Shown here: one piece after another, positions 61,262-64,000 of the stretch
How the letters are laid out: each line of letters begins with the position of its first letter
Numbering within the stretch: position 1 is the first letter of the stretch
DNA from: SG8-41 sp035649495
GTDB lineage: Bacteria > Pseudomonadota > Gammaproteobacteria > Burkholderiales > SG8-41
DNA: 64,000 nucleotides
Assembly: GCA_035649495.1 (NCBI GenBank)
Contig: DASRJL010000036.1
Coordinates: 1 to 64,000 of the forward strand
Direction: 5' to 3'
Program-made: the position numbers and the translations under genes
The notes under the pieces: model-generated
Database searches by the model: none
Told to the model about the DNA's origin: nothing
The model's input: only the letters and a program-made list of their open reading frames with translations

Positions 61262-62277
61262 CCGCCCGGCGCGCCCTGGGTGTTGACGTAGAGCGAATAC
61301 ACGGACGTGCTCGCGGCCATGAACAGCCGGTTGCGATAGCGGCCGCCGAAGCACAGGTTGGCGCACCGCTCGGGCAGATCGATGCGCCCGATCAGCGTGC
61401 CCTGCTGGTTGAAAATCGCCACGCCGTCCAGCCCTTCCTTGCCCATGCCCCAGCCACACCACAGATTGCCGTCGACGTCGCAGCGAAATCCATCCGGCGT
61501 TCCGCCGGGCTCGGCGGTTATCAACGTGCGCCTCCCCGAGAGCCGCGTGCCCTTGTCGATCACAGCGAACGAATGGATCTCGCGGGGCGTCGCGCTCGCC
61601 ACGACGATGTACAGCTTCGATTCGTCCGGCGAAAAGCACAGTCCGTTCGGCCGGCCGACTTCCCCGGTGGCGACGGCGATCCTGCCGGTCTGGCCGTCAA
61701 CACGATAGACGTTGGTCGGCAGCTCGGGCTTGGCAACGTGGCCTTCGTAGTTCCCGAGGATGCCGAATGGCGGATCGGTGAACCAGATCGAGCCATCGGA
61801 CTTGCAAACGATGTCGTTCGGGGAGTTGAGGGGCTTGCCGTCGAAGCGGTCGGCAATCACCGTGATCGAGCCGTCGTACTCGGTGCGCGTCACCCGCCGC
61901 GTGTCGTGCTCGCACGTGAGCAGCCGCCCCTGCCGGTCACGCGTGTTGCCGTTCGCGTTGTTCGAAGGCCCGCGGAACACGCTCACCCGACCGGTCTCCT
62001 CGTCCCACTTCATGATGCGGTTGTTCGGGATATCGCTCCACAGCAGGTAGCGGCCGTCGCCGAACCAGACCGGCCCTTCGCACCAGCGCATGCCCGATGC
62101 GATCCGCTCGACTTTCGTTTGCGAGATCCGGTATCGGGCAAAGCTCGGATCGATGATCTTGATGGACGGATCGGGATAGCGCTCGCTCGGCTGCCATTGC
62201 GCGAGGGCCCGCGGCGCGGCTGACATGGCCGCCGCGGCGGCGCCCGCCGCCAGAAACATGCGTCTGCTCGATTCCAT
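61258..62277 (-). CDS. SMP-30/gluconolactonase-family lactonase, Tat-exported
   Basis: A 339-residue protein. It has a Tat signal (MESSRRMFLAAGAAAAAMSA) and a six-bladed SMP-30 propeller with WCEGPVWFGDGRYLLWSDIP (metal-binding Glu), LNSPNDIVCKSDGSIWFTDP (Asn/Asp ligands) and PDGFRCDVDGNLWCGWG (late Asp). It should hydrolyse a sugar-acid or other lactone in the periplasm. I chose the ATG at 62277; the upstream frame runs into repeats. Confidence 0.9.
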   Translation of the reverse strand: MESSRRMFLAAGAAAAAMSAAPRALAQWQPSERYPDPSIKIIDPSFARYRISQTKVERIASGMRWCEGPVWFGDGRYLLWSDIPNNRIMKWDEETGRVSVFRGPSNNANGNTRDRQGRLLTCEHDTRRVTRTEYDGSITVIADRFDGKPLNSPNDIVCKSDGSIWFTDPPFGILGNYEGHVAKPELPTNVYRVDGQTGRIAVATGEVGRPNGLCFSPDESKLYIVVASATPREIHSFAVIDKGTRLSGRRTLITAEPGGTPDGFRCDVDGNLWCGWGMGKEGLDGVAIFNQQGTLIGRIDLPERCANLCFGGRYRNRLFMAASTSVYSLYVNTQGAPGG

Positions 62278-62309
62278 GATGGTCTCCCTGATTTTCGCTG
62301 AAACGTGGA

Positions 62310-62452
62310 ACGTGGACGGATGAAGGATGACCCGAGGTGAATCTGCGCTGACACGCAGATTCAAAAAGGATGAAGGCGGAGGGATGAAGGATGACCCGGT
62401 TAATGTAGCAGCTTGAAAAAACAGGTCATCCTTCCACGTTCATCCTTCATCC
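62310..62452. repeat. Inverted GGATGAA heptamer hairpin with 21-bp repeat copy 3
   Basis: The left arm ACGTGGACGGATGAAGGATG (62310-62329) pairs with the right arm GGTCATCCTTCCACGTTCAT (62424-62443) and its continuation. The right arm contains the exact inverse of the 21-bp element at 13706 and 32318 (62427-62447). A further GGATGAAGG block lies in the middle (62368-62397). Confidence 0.8.
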
Positions 62453-62486
62453 TTCGCGGCGTAGCCGCACTAGTCATCCTGCCATT

Positions 62487-62619
62487 CCGCCACCCGGCCG
62501 CTGCTCGCGCTTCCACCGCTGACGCCTGACCGCTGACGGGTTTTGGCACGCCTGACCGCTGACGCCTGACCCCTGACGGGTCTTGGCACGCCTGACCGCT
62601 GACGCCTGACCCCTGACCG
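62487..62619. repeat. Higher-order CTGAC heptamer array
   Basis: CCGCCACCCGGCCGCTGCTC (62487-62506), also near the cassette array, is followed by heptamers CGCTGAC/GCCTGAC. These are arranged as two roughly 40-bp units that each carry TTGGCACG before four heptamers. It fills most of the 351-base gap between the lactonase and the SDR gene. Confidence 0.85.
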
Positions 62620-62628
62620 CCGCATGCG

Positions 62629-63387
62629 TTACATATACCTCCCCCCGCCGCACAGGACGCGGTCGCCGGTCACGTACGATGACTGTTCCGACGCGAGAAA
62701 GACCGCCACGTTCGCGACCTCCTGCGGCTTGCCGGGACGCTTCAGCGGTATCGACGCGATGTCCTCCGCGGAGTACCCGCTATGTCCCCCATACCACTCC
62801 GGGTTCGCCCGCACGTTCTCGATCGTCATCAGCGCGATCAAATTGGCGCGCACGTTGTATGGACCGAGCTCCAGGGCGAGCGCCTTGATGAGGCCGAACA
62901 GGCCGTGCTTGGATGAGATCACGTGCGCGCGCTGCGACTGCGACGTGACGGAGGCCTGGCCGCCGAGCGCGATGATGCTCCCCGTCTTGCGCTTCATCAT
63001 CGACGGCACGACGGCCTTGGCGAGGTAGAAGAGCGAGTTCAAGTTGACGGCGAAGGTCTTGTCCCACTCCTCGTAGCTGATCTGCCAGAAGTCCTGGTGG
63101 GCGCGCCGGCCGGCGCAGTGCATGAGCACGTCGATCTGGCCGAAGCGGTCGAGTCCCTGCTGCACCAGCCGCTCGACCTGCTGGTGATCGCTGACATCGC
63201 CCATGACCGGCAGCACTTTCGCGCCGAGCTTTTCGCACTCTGTCACCACCTCGGAGAGCGAGTCCTTCTTTTCCCGTGCGACGAGTATCAGGTCCGCGCC
63301 TTCCCGGGCGAACGCGATCGAGATGGCCTTGCCGTTGTTGCGCCCCGCGCCCGCGACCAGCGCCGTCTTGCCTGTCAGTTGTCCCAT
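62629..63387 (-). CDS. SDR-like protein lacking the catalytic tyrosine
   Basis: A 252-residue short-chain-dehydrogenase fold. It shows ALVAGAGRNNGKAISIAFAR (cofactor loop), VLMHCAGRRAH, and the C-terminal YVTGDRVLCGGGRYM. Where active SDRs have YxxxK, this protein reads RAHVISSKHGLFG, with Val in the Tyr position. The preceding Ser motif is LGGQAS rather than NISS. It may be a divergent enoyl reductase-like or non-catalytic member. GGG-rich ribosome site upstream is weak. Confidence 0.82.
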   Translation of the reverse strand: MGQLTGKTALVAGAGRNNGKAISIAFAREGADLILVAREKKDSLSEVVTECEKLGAKVLPVMGDVSDHQQVERLVQQGLDRFGQIDVLMHCAGRRAHQDFWQISYEEWDKTFAVNLNSLFYLAKAVVPSMMKRKTGSIIALGGQASVTSQSQRAHVISSKHGLFGLIKALALELGPYNVRANLIALMTIENVRANPEWYGGHSGYSAEDIASIPLKRPGKPQEVANVAVFLASEQSSYVTGDRVLCGGGRYM

Positions 63388-64000
63388 GAGATTCCCCTGT
63401 CAAGAATGAATGGGGTCAGTGTATGACAGACCACGGTCGGCCGTCCGGCGCCTGCAAGACACTCCCCTCCTGCAAATAGGAGGGGTGGCGCGCGTACGCT
63501 CGCCGGGGTGGTCAAGACAGTGGGAACCCATCGCGCTGGAACCTGCTCGCTGCTGACCGGGTCCTGTCGGCATGAAACCTTCCCCTCCTGCAAATAGGAG
63601 GGGTGGACGCGAAGCGGCCGGGGTGGTCAGGTTAGCGGAACGAGACCGTGCTGCCTCGCAGCTGACCGGGTCCTGTCGGCATGTCCAGCCTCCTGGATCC
63701 GATTCTCCCGCACTGATTGATCATAGATCCGGACCTGTCTCGGCATCAGACGCGCGTGCGACGGGGCGATGAGGGAGGGCTACTTAGACGGAATCGCGAC
63801 GCGATGTGATCGATGCCGGCGGCGTGCTTCGGCAGCCAGATCGCCCCGTCCCTCCGGGTTGCGGCCATGACGGTCGTCTGCTGCGTTACCCTCCTTGACC
63901 ATATCGACATATGGCCTTCGTCGGGCGCCTTGCATACGGTCCGTCCTGACCACAACGCATCACGCGCCCGAAACCGAGACAGATCCTCGCCATCCTCGTT
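63388..64000. repeat. Right end: dispersed repeats, no supported gene
   Basis: Contains two CCCCTCCTGCAAATAGGAGG elements followed by GGTGGC/GGTGGA...GGGGTGGTCA (63462-63514 and 63581-63630). Each is followed by GCTGACCGGGTCCTGTCGGC (63551-63570 and 63661-63680). From 63780 to the end short open frames exist (for example minus 63746-63955), but none shows recognisable protein features. Confidence 0.7.

Noticed and set aside
63746..63955. Minus-strand 69-codon frame at the right edge as a gene
   Set aside because: No ribosome site, no recognisable protein pattern, and codon use is like the surrounding intergenic DNA.

Overview
The window is high-GC, gene-dense DNA that looks like a betaproteobacterium of the Burkholderiales type. 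The main reason is nine periplasmic binding proteins of the TctC/Bug family (tripartite tricarboxylate transporter receptors), an expansion characteristic of Bordetella, Cupriavidus and Polaromonas-like genomes. There is no rRNA, no tRNA that I could recognise, no prophage and no CRISPR. The gene content is mostly catabolic and accessory, so this reads as a flexible region of a soil or freshwater chromosome, possibly from an uncultured organism.

Layout. 1-7840: a plus-strand run with the end of a biotin carrier protein, a carboxyltransferase, a biotin carboxylase, a split NDP-forming acyl-CoA synthetase, an atypical iron-alcohol-dehydrogenase-like protein and a Bug receptor. This is probably one acyl-CoA carboxylation/activation operon. 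7951-13683: small secreted and membrane proteins, a VOC protein, a divergent amidohydrolase/Baeyer-Villiger monooxygenase pair and an M23 peptidase. 13792-30539: seven Bug receptors interleaved with a LysR regulator, opine-dehydrogenase-like, acetolactate-synthase-like, carboxymuconolactone-decarboxylase-like, alpha/beta hydrolase, SDR and tannase genes. 30610-32325: a UGSC-family selenoprotein gene with an in-frame TGA codon. 32421-38750: a double YciI-domain protein, two paralogous tiny membrane proteins flanking a flavin oxidoreductase, a luciferase-like monooxygenase, a DUF3592-like membrane protein and a DAO-type oxidase.

39313-41888 holds three minus-strand genes (cupin, GNAT acetyltransferase, APH-type phosphotransferase), each followed by an attC-like site. 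This is a small integron cassette array without an integrase in view (CALIN), bracketed by dispersed repeats. 42733-50326 carries another luciferase-like enzyme, two ThDP enzymes, an SDR, a PilZ protein and a TauD-type dioxygenase. 50354-55750 is a tight operon matching the poorly understood E. coli ynbABCD set (CDP-alcohol phosphatidyltransferase, hydrolase-methyltransferase fusion, PAP2/dual-specificity phosphatase, CdsA-like cytidylyltransferase), a putative lipid-synthesis module. 55883-63387 has an NHL-repeat protein, two binding proteins, a DUF3568-like lipoprotein, a Tat-exported hydrolase, an HNH-like zinc protein, an SMP-30 lactonase and an SDR.

Intergenic DNA is unusually rich in repeats: arrays of 7-bp units (often as inverted pairs, and often touching stop or start codons), a 15-bp minisatellite, and several families of dispersed palindromic elements. 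These explain most of the long spacers.
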